Shown piece after piece: positions 46,311 to 54,385 of a stretch of 64,000 nucleotides of DNA. A program made the translations under genes and the position numbers. The notes below the pieces were generated by a model that was not told the DNA's origin, ran no database searches, and saw nothing but the letters and a program-made list of their open reading frames with translations. The stretch covers positions 2,939,501-3,003,500 of the forward strand of contig NZ_CP020028.1 of NCBI RefSeq assembly GCF_002240415.1, given 5' to 3'. This stretch comes from Paenibacillus kribbensis (GTDB taxonomy: Bacteria > Bacillota > Bacilli > Paenibacillales > Paenibacillaceae). Each line of letters starts with the position of its first letter. Within the stretch, counting starts at the first letter, position 1.

Positions 46311-46357
46311 AACAGCGGCAGCCATGGATGGGAAATTAAAGTACTACCGCTGTTTTA
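46311..46357 (+). terminator. Terminator of the NmrA-like gene
   Basis: AACAGCGGCAG (46311-46321) with CTACCGCTGTT (46344-46354), one mismatch, then TTATT. It abuts the stop codon of the convergent small gene. Confidence 0.78.
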
Positions 46358-46537
46358 TTCAGCTAATGTACACATTAACTGAACTCTTTCCAAATCTTCT
46401 TTTGCCAATTTAAAAATTTTATTTTCATCAAAAAGATGCTTTGAACCTACTAGAATTCTTGATCTACCCATCACAAATTCGACTACCGATTGTTCGTTCG
46501 TCCAATCTATTGCTCCCATATTCGAGAAATTATCCAT
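46355..46537 (-). CDS. Small hypothetical protein (60 aa)
   Basis: 60 residues from ATG 46537 with the strong site GGAGGAAGG 3-5 nt upstream, better than most real genes in the window. The sequence is amphipathic (DWTNEQSVVEFVMGRSRILVG, then IFKLAKEDLERVQ), with no membrane segment. Family not recognised. It is isolated between a convergent oxidoreductase gene and a VOC gene. The good ribosome site and lack of any overlapping gene are the reasons to keep it. Confidence 0.6.
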   Translation of the reverse strand: MDNFSNMGAIDWTNEQSVVEFVMGRSRILVGSKHLFDENKIFKLAKEDLERVQLMCTLAE

Positions 46538-46739
46538 AATCCTTCCTCCATCGGTGGAAGATCGGGAGCAAAATTGGACGTTGATAAGAGGGTGATAGTT
46601 AAAACTCTCTCTGGATGCCGCAGAGCTATCATTTGAGTCAGCATATTTCTATGTCAACACTTGGAAATTATCCTCAAGTTTATTGCTTAATTTATTTTCG
46701 ATCTATTTAATACTAATCTGCCCGTAAGTTGGGTTCAAT

Positions 46740-47156
<417 letters not shown>

Positions 47157-47230
47157 TTATACGATAATGAAACCGTGAGAGTTGGAATGAGTCTCTGAAT
47201 CTGACCGGGAATGCACTTTTGTTGTATCCA

Positions 47231-47923
47231 TCATTTCAATTTAGAAAGAAGAACTTCCAGTTCCCCCCTGTCCAAATGTCTCCATTGTCCCCGTTCCAGA
47301 TGATCCAAGGTAATATTCATAATTCGGACACGCTCCAGCTTTAGCACTCTGTATCCCAGAGCCTTGCACATTCTGCGAATTTGCAGATTCAACCCCTGCG
47401 TCAAAATAATTCGGAACTCGAACTCGCTTGTACGATCAACCTTGCACGGTTTGGTAATGACGTTCAATATTTCAACGCCGCGAGACATGGCCTGCGTAAA
47501 TTCATCTGTAACAGGCTTATCTACAGTCACCACATATTCCTTCTCATGACCATGCTCGGAACGCATCATTTGATTGACAATGCTTCCATCGTTCGTTAAT
47601 AAAATGAGCCCCTCTGACGCTTTATCCAGCCTGCCAATGGCGAAAATGCGTGAAGGATAATTGACATAACTAATAATATTGCCAGCCACCTCCTCCGCTG
47701 CCGTACATACAATGCCGACAGGCTTATTTAGCGCCAAGTATACGGGTTCACTACGGTTAATCGGAATAGCTTTCCCATCGATCAGCACGATATCCTGTGG
47801 CTCTACATGAGCCCCTGCTTCACAAACTGTGCCGTTAATCGTAATTCTCCCCGCAGCAATCAATCTGTTCGTTTCCCGACGGGAGCAGAATCCCGTTTCG
47901 CTTATGAACTTGTTAATTCGCAT
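47231..47923 (-). CDS. rluF: 23S rRNA pseudouridine synthase, RluF type
   Basis: 230 residues, ATG 47923 with AGGTGA. An S4 RNA-binding domain (about 1-50) is followed by an RsuA-like synthase domain with the catalytic Asp100 in IGRLDKASEGL. The C-terminal GLNLQIRRMCKALGYRVLKLERVRIMNI is the RluF-specific form of the RsuA/RluB/RluE/RluF motif. RluF isomerises U2604 (E. coli numbering) of 23S rRNA. A single-gene unit. Confidence 0.93.
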   Translation of the reverse strand: MRINKFISETGFCSRRETNRLIAAGRITINGTVCEAGAHVEPQDIVLIDGKAIPINRSEPVYLALNKPVGIVCTAAEEVAGNIISYVNYPSRIFAIGRLDKASEGLILLTNDGSIVNQMMRSEHGHEKEYVVTVDKPVTDEFTQAMSRGVEILNVITKPCKVDRTSEFEFRIILTQGLNLQIRRMCKALGYRVLKLERVRIMNITLDHLERGQWRHLDRGELEVLLSKLK

Positions 47924-47995
47924 GATTCACCTAATTTACGTCGTAATATGAGATATATGGATAAATAAGAAAGTACATTCTACACTGGTTTATTT

Positions 47996-48032
47996 AAAAA
48001 AACATCTGATTACGTATGCATAATCAGATGTT
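47996..48032 (-). terminator. Terminator of the small basic protein gene
   Basis: AACATCTGATTA (48001-48012) with TAATCAGATGTT (48021-48032), perfect 12-bp stem, minus-strand T run at 47996-48000. Confidence 0.9.
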
Positions 48033-48063
48033 CGCCTTGAAGACAATCCTATACTTGCTCGGC

Positions 48064-48261
48064 TCACTTACTTCTGCCGCGGCTCTTGTTCCCACTTGAT
48101 TTGGCGTCAACGCCACCTTTTGCAGCTCCTGCTGCCGTGCTTCCCGGTGCGCTTGTAGAAGCGCTTTTTCTTTTGACAGGCTTCGCTGTTTTATTCCAGC
48201 GTGTCCAGCCCTTACTGCCTGTACCTCTGCCGGTTCCGCCGCCCTTGCTTTTTCCACCCAT
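48064..48261 (-). CDS. Small basic Gly/Lys/Ser-rich protein (DUF3934-like)
   Basis: 65 residues from ATG 48261 with TGGAGTGA upstream; another frame across the same bases lacks a ribosome site. The head MGGKSKGGGTGRGTGSKGWTRW matches the short Bacillaceae DUF3934 proteins of unknown function; the rest is a low-complexity Lys/Ser/Ala/Gly tail of high charge. Probably binds nucleic acid or is disordered; this is inferred from composition only. It has its own terminator. Confidence 0.75.
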   Translation of the reverse strand: MGGKSKGGGTGRGTGSKGWTRWNKTAKPVKRKSASTSAPGSTAAGAAKGGVDAKSSGNKSRGRSK

Positions 48262-48483
48262 ATGATCACTCCAATAGTCGTCGTTCAGATGTAACTACGC
48301 TATCATACCATTACTTTAGGCATAATGCCTGTTTGTTTTGAAAATAGAAGCAATGAAACAAAAATCTTCTCACAAAATCGATTTAAATGTCCATACACAC
48401 ATGGTATTTTTGCTTGTGCACAGGTTAATAATGAGAGGTGAGAATTTATCTGTTAAGAAATCAGCCAAAAAGGAGTGAACCAG

Positions 48484-48912
48484 ATGTCTGTTGATGTTTA
48501 TCTTAACTTTAATGGAAACTGCCGTGAAGCAGCAGAGTTTTACGCAGAGGTTTTTGGGACTGAGAAGCCACAGATCATGACGTTTGGTGAAGCACCGCCC
48601 AACCCCGATTATCCTCTACCGGAAGAAGCGAAAAATTTGGTCATGCATACACGGCTCAACATTGATGGAAGTAATGTGATGTTTTCTGATGTTTTTCCCG
48701 GTATGTCTTTTGTTGCCGGAAATAACATCAGCCTCGCCTTCGTCAATAAGGATGAGGAGAAAATCAGATCGGTCTTTCATAAGTTAAAAGAAGGCGGGAC
48801 CGTAAAAATGGAGCTTCAAGAAACATTTTGGAGCAAATGCTACGGTAGCCTTAAGGATCAATTCGGAATCGAATGGCAATTAAGTTATGATAACGGAATA
48901 ACCGACAGTTAG
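48484..48912 (+). CDS. PhnB-like VOC protein
   Basis: 142 residues from ATG 48484 with AAAGGAGTG 6-8 nt upstream. The DUF1338/PhnB-type 3-demethylubiquinone-methyltransferase-like VOC fold is shown by YLNFNGNCREAAEFYAEVFG, VMHTRLNIDGSNVMFSDVFPG and the C-terminal WSKCYGSLKDQFGIEWQLSYD. Biochemical role unknown. Single gene, convergent with the LepA-like gene across a shared hairpin. Confidence 0.9.
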   Translation: MSVDVYLNFNGNCREAAEFYAEVFGTEKPQIMTFGEAPPNPDYPLPEEAKNLVMHTRLNIDGSNVMFSDVFPGMSFVAGNNISLAFVNKDEEKIRSVFHKLKEGGTVKMELQETFWSKCYGSLKDQFGIEWQLSYDNGITDS

Positions 48913-48934
48913 TCTTTTATATGGTTATACGACG

Positions 48935-48983
48935 AATAAGCCCTCGCAAGCTATTCTGATTGAATGCTTTGTGAGGGCTTATT
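48935..48983. terminator. Bidirectional terminator
   Basis: AATAAGCCCTCGCAAG (48935-48950) with CTTTGTGAGGGCTTATT (48967-48983), one or two wobbles. It lies between convergent genes and overlaps the site just beyond the LepA-like stop codon. Confidence 0.8.
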
Positions 48984-48984
48984 C

Positions 48985-50790
48985 TCAATCGTTTCCTATA
49001 TTGATATCCAAAATAGAATTAAATACTTCCTGCGGCAGTTGGATGTTCATATGTTCCATATTTCGTTTATTTATATTTTGTCTGTGCAGCAGTGCCTGCT
49101 TTTTTGAAATGCTTTTTTTATCGCCACTGACTGCCGCATTTTTACGCAATGGAGGAACATCTTCTCTGGCAATCACGATGCCTTCCACTACCACCTGCAC
49201 AGGCATAGGATAGAGTTTTCTTGGAATCGTATGCTTTAATTTCATTACCAGATCTGCAGCAACACGATAAGCATCTTCCCGGTGTAATATAAACGCCAAG
49301 GCGTCTATCTTAACATAATTCACGAGGATATCCATTTTAACCAGATCAGCTTCACGATAGTCCATAAATTGTACATCCATCGTGGCATAACCGTGCGATA
49401 GGGATTTTAATTGATTAAAAAAATGATACGCAATTTCTGAAGTTGGTATCTCATAGTGCAAGATGGTTTGGTTCACCTGATAATTCAAATCAATAAAAAT
49501 CCCTTTTCGACTTGTAGCCAGCTTCATGATATCGCCTACATGCTCTTCTGGCAAAGTGATCGTCACAACCCCATAAGGTTCCTTCACTGTTTTTATCTTA
49601 TCAAAGGTCGGATAATAGACCGGGTTATTTATCCGTAGCTCCTGACCGTCTTTGGTTAAAACTTGATAGGTGACATTGGGGGCAGTTATGAGTACAGTCA
49701 AACCATATTCTTTTTCCAAACGTTCTCGAATGATTTGTAAATGCAGCATTCCTAAAAAGCCACACCGAAAGCCCTTCCCTAACACCTCAGAGCGTTCTTC
49801 CTCATAGCAGAAGGATGAATCATTTAAAGCAAGTCTATGAATCGCATTTTGAAAGTCTTTATCATTGTCATCACTTGGAAACAAGCCTGCATATACCATT
49901 GATTTGGATTCCTTGTAGCCGGGTAACGGCTGTTGGCTTGGATCAGTTGTGGTTGTTAAGGTATCTCCAATCTTTACTTTTTGCACTTCCTTCAGTCCGG
50001 TAACTACATAACCAACTTCACCTGCCCGGAGAACATCAGTTGGCTGCATGTGGGGTAAAAACACCCCCAGTTCCGTTGCATTGAATTCTGCTTGCGTCAC
50101 CATAAAACGAAGGGTCTTATCCTTGCTTAGTGTTCCTTCGAACAAACGAAGATAAGCGATGACTCCTCTGAACGGATCATACTGCAAGTCGAAAACCAAT
50201 GCTTTTAAAGGACTGTCTGCTGTACCTGTAGGTGCCGGGATAACCGAGTGAATACGCTCCAGCACTTTATCAACGCCCTGACCGGTCTTTGCAGATATAT
50301 ATAGAATGTCTTCTTCATTAAACTGCATCACGTCGATCAACTGCTGGCAAGTTTGCTCTATATTAGCATTAAAGCTGTCGATTTTATTAACCACAGGTAT
50401 AATGACCAGTTCGTTTTCCATCGCTATGTTGTAATTGGCAATGGTTTGAGCCTGAACACCTTGCGTGGCATCTACTATCAATAGGACGCCTTCACATGCA
50501 GCCAAGCTTTTCGAAACTTCATACGAAAAATCAACATGTCCCGGCGTATCAATCAAATTATACTGATATTTATGTCCATTCTTTGCTTCATAAAAGGTAC
50601 GCACTGTACGCGATTTCACTGTAATTCCATGCTCTCGCTCAACATCCATGGAATCCAGCAGCTGTTCCTTCATATCTCTCTTCGAAACAGTTAGAGTCTT
50701 CTCTATAATCCGGTCCGCCAATGTCGATTTCCCATGATCAATATGCGCGATGATCGAAAAATTTCGTATATTTTTGGATTGAATTTTCAT
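48985..50790 (-). CDS. Divergent LepA / elongation factor 4 paralogue
   Basis: 601 residues, ATG 50790, ribosome site AGAGGAG 10 nt upstream. Full LepA architecture: GTPase (IIAHIDHGKSTLADR, DTPGHVDFSYEV, NKID), domains II, III, V and the LepA-specific C-terminal domain (YPMPVQVVVEGIVIAREDVPPLRKNAA). Many positions invariant in housekeeping LepA differ: switch I reads EREHGITVKSRTVRTF, and the usual [22 protein letters not shown] tail is replaced by a diverged SGDKKSISKKQALLHRQN. The gene is not in the hemN-hrcA-dnaK neighbourhood where Firmicutes keep lepA. It is preceded by a leader peptide and attenuator hairpins. I infer a specialised, inducible EF-4 acting on stressed or antibiotic-bound ribosomes. 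Confidence 0.88.
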   Translation of the reverse strand: MKIQSKNIRNFSIIAHIDHGKSTLADRIIEKTLTVSKRDMKEQLLDSMDVEREHGITVKSRTVRTFYEAKNGHKYQYNLIDTPGHVDFSYEVSKSLAACEGVLLIVDATQGVQAQTIANYNIAMENELVIIPVVNKIDSFNANIEQTCQQLIDVMQFNEEDILYISAKTGQGVDKVLERIHSVIPAPTGTADSPLKALVFDLQYDPFRGVIAYLRLFEGTLSKDKTLRFMVTQAEFNATELGVFLPHMQPTDVLRAGEVGYVVTGLKEVQKVKIGDTLTTTTDPSQQPLPGYKESKSMVYAGLFPSDDNDKDFQNAIHRLALNDSSFCYEEERSEVLGKGFRCGFLGMLHLQIIRERLEKEYGLTVLITAPNVTYQVLTKDGQELRINNPVYYPTFDKIKTVKEPYGVVTITLPEEHVGDIMKLATSRKGIFIDLNYQVNQTILHYEIPTSEIAYHFFNQLKSLSHGYATMDVQFMDYREADLVKMDILVNYVKIDALAFILHREDAYRVAADLVMKLKHTIPRKLYPMPVQVVVEGIVIAREDVPPLRKNAAVSGDKKSISKKQALLHRQNINKRNMEHMNIQLPQEVFNSILDINIGND

Positions 50791-50800
50791 TTTTATAAAA

Positions 50801-50863
50801 CTCCTCTAATTTGTATTATTCAAATAATTAGAGGATTGTTGCAATCCTCTAATAGGATGCAAC
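50801..50863 (-). promoter_or_regulatory. Translational attenuator hiding the lepA-like ribosome site
   Basis: On the minus strand four segments can pair alternately. R1 (50863-50854) lies inside the leader ORF; R2 (50852-50838) is complementary to R1 with one bulge; R3 (50838-50826) forms an 11-bp perfect stem with R2; R4 (50811-50803, AATTAGAGG) overlaps the ribosome site and pairs over 9 bp with R3. R1:R2 plus R3:R4 would mask the site. A ribosome paused over R1 would let R2 pair with R3 and free it. Confidence 0.8.
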
Positions 50864-50899
50864 ACCAATGGTTAATACGATTAAAGTAGGAAAATACAT
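50849..50899 (-). CDS. Leader peptide MYFPTLIVLTIGVASY
   Basis: 16 codons from ATG 50899 to TAG at 50849, with AGGGAGTG 6 nt upstream, a better ribosome site than that of the LepA-like gene. It ends 58 bases before the lepA-like start codon. Residues 6-9 (LIVL) occupy the same positions as the IFVI stalling motif of ErmCL, which pauses with codon 9 in the P site under macrolides. The 3' half of the ORF is segment R1 of the attenuator. The peptide itself probably has no function beyond being translated. Confidence 0.75.
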   Translation of the reverse strand: MYFPTLIVLTIGVASY

Positions 50900-50949
50900 T
50901 TGTTTCACTCCCTTATTTTCTGTAAAACAATATATTTATTTTATTTCAC

Positions 50950-50978
50950 ATTTTAGTATAGTCATAAATCTTTGTCTA
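50950..50978 (-). promoter_or_regulatory. Promoter of the leader / lepA-like transcript
   Basis: TAGACA (50978-50973), exactly 17 bp, TAAAAT (50955-50950): each hexamer matches 5 of 6. Transcription would start near 50943, leaving about 44 bases before the leader ATG. Confidence 0.75.
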
Positions 50979-51263
50979 TTAGCATGAATTCGAAGCGCAG
51001 TTATAAGCGATAATGCGCTTCGCAACCCCCGTTAAAATCAAGCCCGTTGGCGAAATATCTATCCCTCGTCTATACGCGAACAAAAAAATCAAAAATGCTG
51101 CGGTAAGACCACTTGCAAAAGCCAAATCCGGAAGAATAATAGGTGTTGCAATAAGAAGTGAAATTCTTTTTTTACCAACCATTAACAATTATTTATCTAG
51201 CCAACGATAATAGGATTAGAGGGGATTCTCCCTTCGATATCTCAAACTGGAGGAGATAAATAA
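50979..51263. other. Intergenic region left of the exported protein gene
   Basis: About 285 bases between divergent genes. A 69-codon minus-strand frame and a 65-codon plus-strand frame overlap here; neither has a ribosome site. The plus-strand gene at 51264 must be served from here, but no clear promoter is seen. Confidence 0.4.
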
Positions 51264-51695
51264 ATGTATAGAGTATGGACGAAAGCATCGGCTATTCTAT
51301 TATTAGTGGCATCCCTGTTATTCAACGGAACGTATGCGCTCGCCGCTTCGGCAGCATCAACGTATGTCGTTACGTTTCAGCAGGCAACCTTGGTATCCAA
51401 TGATCATGTAGGCAACGATTGGGCCATTGCTGCTCAGGTGGATGGCAAGTCCATTAGTGAAGGTAACAGCGTAAAGGTGAAGGTCAAGTCGGGTGGCAGC
51501 ATAAAGCTGTATGCGTATGCTGAGGAACAGGACAAGATCCCAGACGAAGGCGAAGCCAGCAAGAATGTAAAGGTCTCCACGATTTCCGCCAAAGGTTCTA
51601 CCGTTAAGTTAAGAGTCACGGTTACTGAAAACCGTGGACGTTATTCAGGTAATCAAGCTGTGTGGGAGTTTACGTACAAAATTAAGAAACAATAA
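51264..51695 (+). CDS. Small exported protein of unknown function
   Basis: 143 residues, ATG 51264 with TGGAGGAGAT upstream. A signal peptide (lysine, hydrophobic core, cleavage after about ALAASAAS) is followed by one compact all-beta domain of about 110 residues (TYVVTFQQATLVSNDHVGNDWAIAAQVDG, then SVKVKVKSGGSIKLYAYAEEQD and VWEFTYKIKK). The VGNDW motif recurs in small exported Firmicute proteins, as far as I recall; no function is known to me. Single gene with its own terminator. Confidence 0.85.
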   Translation: MYRVWTKASAILLLVASLLFNGTYALAASAASTYVVTFQQATLVSNDHVGNDWAIAAQVDGKSISEGNSVKVKVKSGGSIKLYAYAEEQDKIPDEGEASKNVKVSTISAKGSTVKLRVTVTENRGRYSGNQAVWEFTYKIKKQ

Positions 51696-51711
51696 TAGAG
51701 CATGTAAGAAT

Positions 51712-51750
51712 AGACCGTCACTCTGAGAGGAGCGTCGGTCTTCATTTTTT
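51712..51750 (+). terminator. Terminator of the exported protein gene
   Basis: AGACCG (51712-51717) with CGGTCT (51736-51741), weak inner pairing, then six T residues within 51745-51750. Confidence 0.75.
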
Positions 51751-51764
51751 AATGGAACTTTTGC

Positions 51765-52043
51765 TTAAGCGCGGTAACTCGGTAAATACCATTTGGGTAT
51801 ATAGGTTTGAAAGTAATCATACACCTCCAAAACCTGCTCAGCTTGCTGAACCATATCGTCCACTTCTTTTTTCCCAAACGGAATCGCCCAATGGATGGAT
51901 GACAGTTGGTTGCTTGTAATATACAAAGCCATAAATTTAAAAAATAAATCAGGTACGTCGTTGTTAAAGTACGCCCAGTAAAAAAGGTTGAAAAGACAAG
52001 GCTGTCTCCTCAACCCTGTTAGCAAGTGAGCTGCCATAATCAT
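51765..52043 (-). CDS. Hypothetical protein downstream of the oxidoreductase
   Basis: Up to 92 residues from ATG 52043, without a recognisable ribosome site. It begins 22 bases after the oxidoreductase stop on the same strand. The C-terminal half (IHWAIPFGKKEVDDMVQQAEQVLEVYDYFQTYIPKWY) looks like real, helical protein. The N-terminal part is doubtful and the gene may start later or be a remnant. Family not recognised. Confidence 0.4.
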   Translation of the reverse strand: MIMAAHLLTGLRRQPCLFNLFYWAYFNNDVPDLFFKFMALYITSNQLSSIHWAIPFGKKEVDDMVQQAEQVLEVYDYFQTYIPKWYLPSYRA

Positions 52044-52065
52044 ACTAAATACTTTATACCGTCAA

Positions 52066-54087
52066 TTAATAAGAAAACGAGAACTCATTTTTGAATGCGT
52101 CTACCCGTTGAATGGTTTTCAGAATATTGCGTCCTTCGCGGGTGCCGTCAATAATACGACGAGCTTGTTTGCTATCCCCGATGTTAACAACTTCCACTTG
52201 ATGTTCTTTACCATATTCGAGCAAGCTGTCCATCAGCGGACTATGCGGACGCATGCCCAAGCATACGAACCCAAGGTCAAATGGAATCTCAAACTCCTGT
52301 TCTCCATGCTTTACTTTAAAGCGGTCGCTGCACACTTCTGTCAAAGCCGTTTCTGTATGGACGTTCACTTTCCGCTCCTCTACCATTTTCATCATGGAAA
52401 TCCGCGTAATCATATCCAGGTCCTTGCCCAGTAATGGCATCATCTCAATGATCGAAACTTCTTCTGCTCCACGTTCTGCATAATATTCGACGACATCCAA
52501 CCCTACGGCTCCGCCACCGACTACAGCAATACGTTTACCTTCAAACTCCCGGAACTTCTCTAGATTGTGCAAAAGATCAAAGATGGAGAACACTTTGGTA
52601 CCTGGCTTGCCCAGTTGCTCATGCAGACCTGCAATGGGTGGAAGCAGCGGTGTGGCCCCCGTAGCATTGACAATAATATCAGGATTCAAAGCAGTAATCA
52701 TCGCCAGATCAGCCCGGGTCCCAGTGACGATGTTCAGATTAGTTAACTGCTTGGTGCGCTGGATCAAATAATCAGGGAAGTCATTGATACGTGTTTTGTC
52801 CGGCAGACGGGCAATATCACGAGCCAGACCACCCAGCTCCGCTTTTTCTTCAAAAAGGGTTACTTTGCAGCCCACTTCGGCCGCCGTACATGCCGCTTCC
52901 ATCCCCGCGGTACCCCCACCAATAACAACAACATTGATACCGTTCTTAACTCGTTGTTTGCGGTATTCAGCTTCTTTGAACAGATCAGGATTTACTGTAC
53001 AGCAAATCGGTTTACTTTTGGAAATACGGTGGTCGGCACAACCGATGTTACAGGAAATACATTTTCTAAGCAAATGCTCGTAGCCGTTCTGTACTTTAAC
53101 CACCCAGTTGGGCTCTGCGATCAGTCCTCTACCCATCGCCAGAAGATCAGCGTCGCCTCTTTCCAAAATTTCCTGGGCAGCCTGCGGGCTCCGAATATTA
53201 CCTGAGGTCATCGTGACCTTTCCGAACTTTTCTTTCACTGCTTTGGCCATATAAGAGCGCCAGCCATCCGGCAAATTCATTCCGTCAATCTGGAACTGGA
53301 TGGAATCATTCAGAGCGGCAGACACGTTCAAAATATCTACCTCATCATTCAGATACTCCAACAACTCCAGTGTGTCTTCCAATGTGTTGCCGCCTTCTGT
53401 AAACTCCTCCGCACTAAAGCGCAAGCATATAGGGAAAAATGGGCCAACCACCGAACGAATTTCATCAATGACTAATCTGGCAAAACGTGCCCGGTTTTCT
53501 GGACTGCCGCCAAATTCATCCGTACGCTTGTTATACATCGGGGACAGGAACTGGCTTAGCAGATAGGAATGTCCCGCATGAATTTCAACACAGTCAAACC
53601 CGGCTCGTTGCGCTCTTCCTGCTGCCTCACCGTATTTGCGTACAATGGCGTAAATTTCTTCTTTTTGCAAAGGTCTAGGAATCGCTCCTCCCTTTTTCGA
53701 TGGGATATTAGAGGAGGATACAGGCTGAGCTCCGTTCAACCGTCCTGCATAAGCGGAAGCACCTGCATGGTTAATTTGTACGGAAACACAAGCTCCATAA
53801 GAGTGTAATGCTTCAGTTAATCTAAACAGCCCGGGAATAAACTGATCATTATCCATACGCAGCTGAGTTGTTCCGTTCGTGCCCATTGGGAAATCCAGAC
53901 AAACATTTTCTACTGTGATCAGGCCGGTCCCCCCTTTGGCCCGTTGCACGTAATAATCAATATGATCCTGAACAAAGCTTCCATCCATGGCAGCAAAGTT
54001 CGTTCCCATGGGGGGCATTACAATCCGGTTTTTCAACGTCATACGCCGTATGGTCAGAGGTTCAAAGATAGCAGGATAGTGGTTCAT
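52066..54087 (-). CDS. NADH:flavin oxidoreductase, Old Yellow Enzyme / 2,4-dienoyl-CoA reductase type
   Basis: 673 residues from ATG 54087 with AAGGAGGAAG. The N-terminal FMN TIM barrel (about 5-350: IVMPPMGTNF, VQINHAGASA, EIHAGHSYLLSQFLSP, MGRGLIAEP) is followed by a 4Fe-4S cysteine cluster (CISCNIGC, then CCTVNP), then an FAD domain (VVVIGGGTAGMEAA) and an NAD(P) domain (IAVVGGGAVGLDVVEYY). This modular electron chain is that of FadH and the BaiCD/trimethylamine dehydrogenase group, reducing activated C=C bonds. Substrate unknown. It lies beyond the aguB terminator, so not in the agmatine operon. Confidence 0.92.
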   Translation of the reverse strand: MNHYPAIFEPLTIRRMTLKNRIVMPPMGTNFAAMDGSFVQDHIDYYVQRAKGGTGLITVENVCLDFPMGTNGTTQLRMDNDQFIPGLFRLTEALHSYGACVSVQINHAGASAYAGRLNGAQPVSSSNIPSKKGGAIPRPLQKEEIYAIVRKYGEAAGRAQRAGFDCVEIHAGHSYLLSQFLSPMYNKRTDEFGGSPENRARFARLVIDEIRSVVGPFFPICLRFSAEEFTEGGNTLEDTLELLEYLNDEVDILNVSAALNDSIQFQIDGMNLPDGWRSYMAKAVKEKFGKVTMTSGNIRSPQAAQEILERGDADLLAMGRGLIAEPNWVVKVQNGYEHLLRKCISCNIGCADHRISKSKPICCTVNPDLFKEAEYRKQRVKNGINVVVIGGGTAGMEAACTAAEVGCKVTLFEEKAELGGLARDIARLPDKTRINDFPDYLIQRTKQLTNLNIVTGTRADLAMITALNPDIIVNATGATPLLPPIAGLHEQLGKPGTKVFSIFDLLHNLEKFREFEGKRIAVVGGGAVGLDVVEYYAERGAEEVSIIEMMPLLGKDLDMITRISMMKMVEERKVNVHTETALTEVCSDRFKVKHGEQEFEIPFDLGFVCLGMRPHSPLMDSLLEYGKEHQVEVVNIGDSKQARRIIDGTREGRNILKTIQRVDAFKNEFSFSY

Positions 54088-54299
54088 TGTTCTTCCTCCT
54101 TGCAAGTTTGCAAATTTCATTTTCAGGGTTTCATTAAAGGATTCTTATATGTGATTTTTTTCACTTTAAAGAATATCGAGCTTTTGTTGAATACGATCCT
54201 TCCTTATGACTTGATTTTATATCATGCGATCCATAAATTCTAATGCTATTTTATGTACAAAACTATAGTTTTTATCTATAGATAATTGGAGCTAGACAC

Positions 54300-54334
54300 A
54301 AAAAAGGAACAAACCGATGAGGAATGTTCCTTTT
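54300..54334 (-). terminator. Terminator of the aguA-aguB operon
   Basis: AAAAGGAACA (54302-54311) with TGTTCCTTTT (54325-54334), followed on the minus strand by TTTTTT. Confidence 0.88.
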
Positions 54335-54385
54335 GTGCAGACAAAGATTATACTTCTATTCAATTTCTGTTCTATTTCTATTCCA

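Noticed and set aside
48024..48269. 81-codon minus-strand frame over the small basic protein gene
   Set aside because: It overlaps the 65-residue frame that has the better ribosome site, a DUF3934-like start and fitting terminator distance.
50979..51188. 69-codon minus-strand frame with hydrophobic stretches, just upstream of the lepA-like promoter
   Set aside because: No ribosome site, no family, and a plus-strand frame of equal length overlaps it; it may be a decayed fragment but this cannot be shown.
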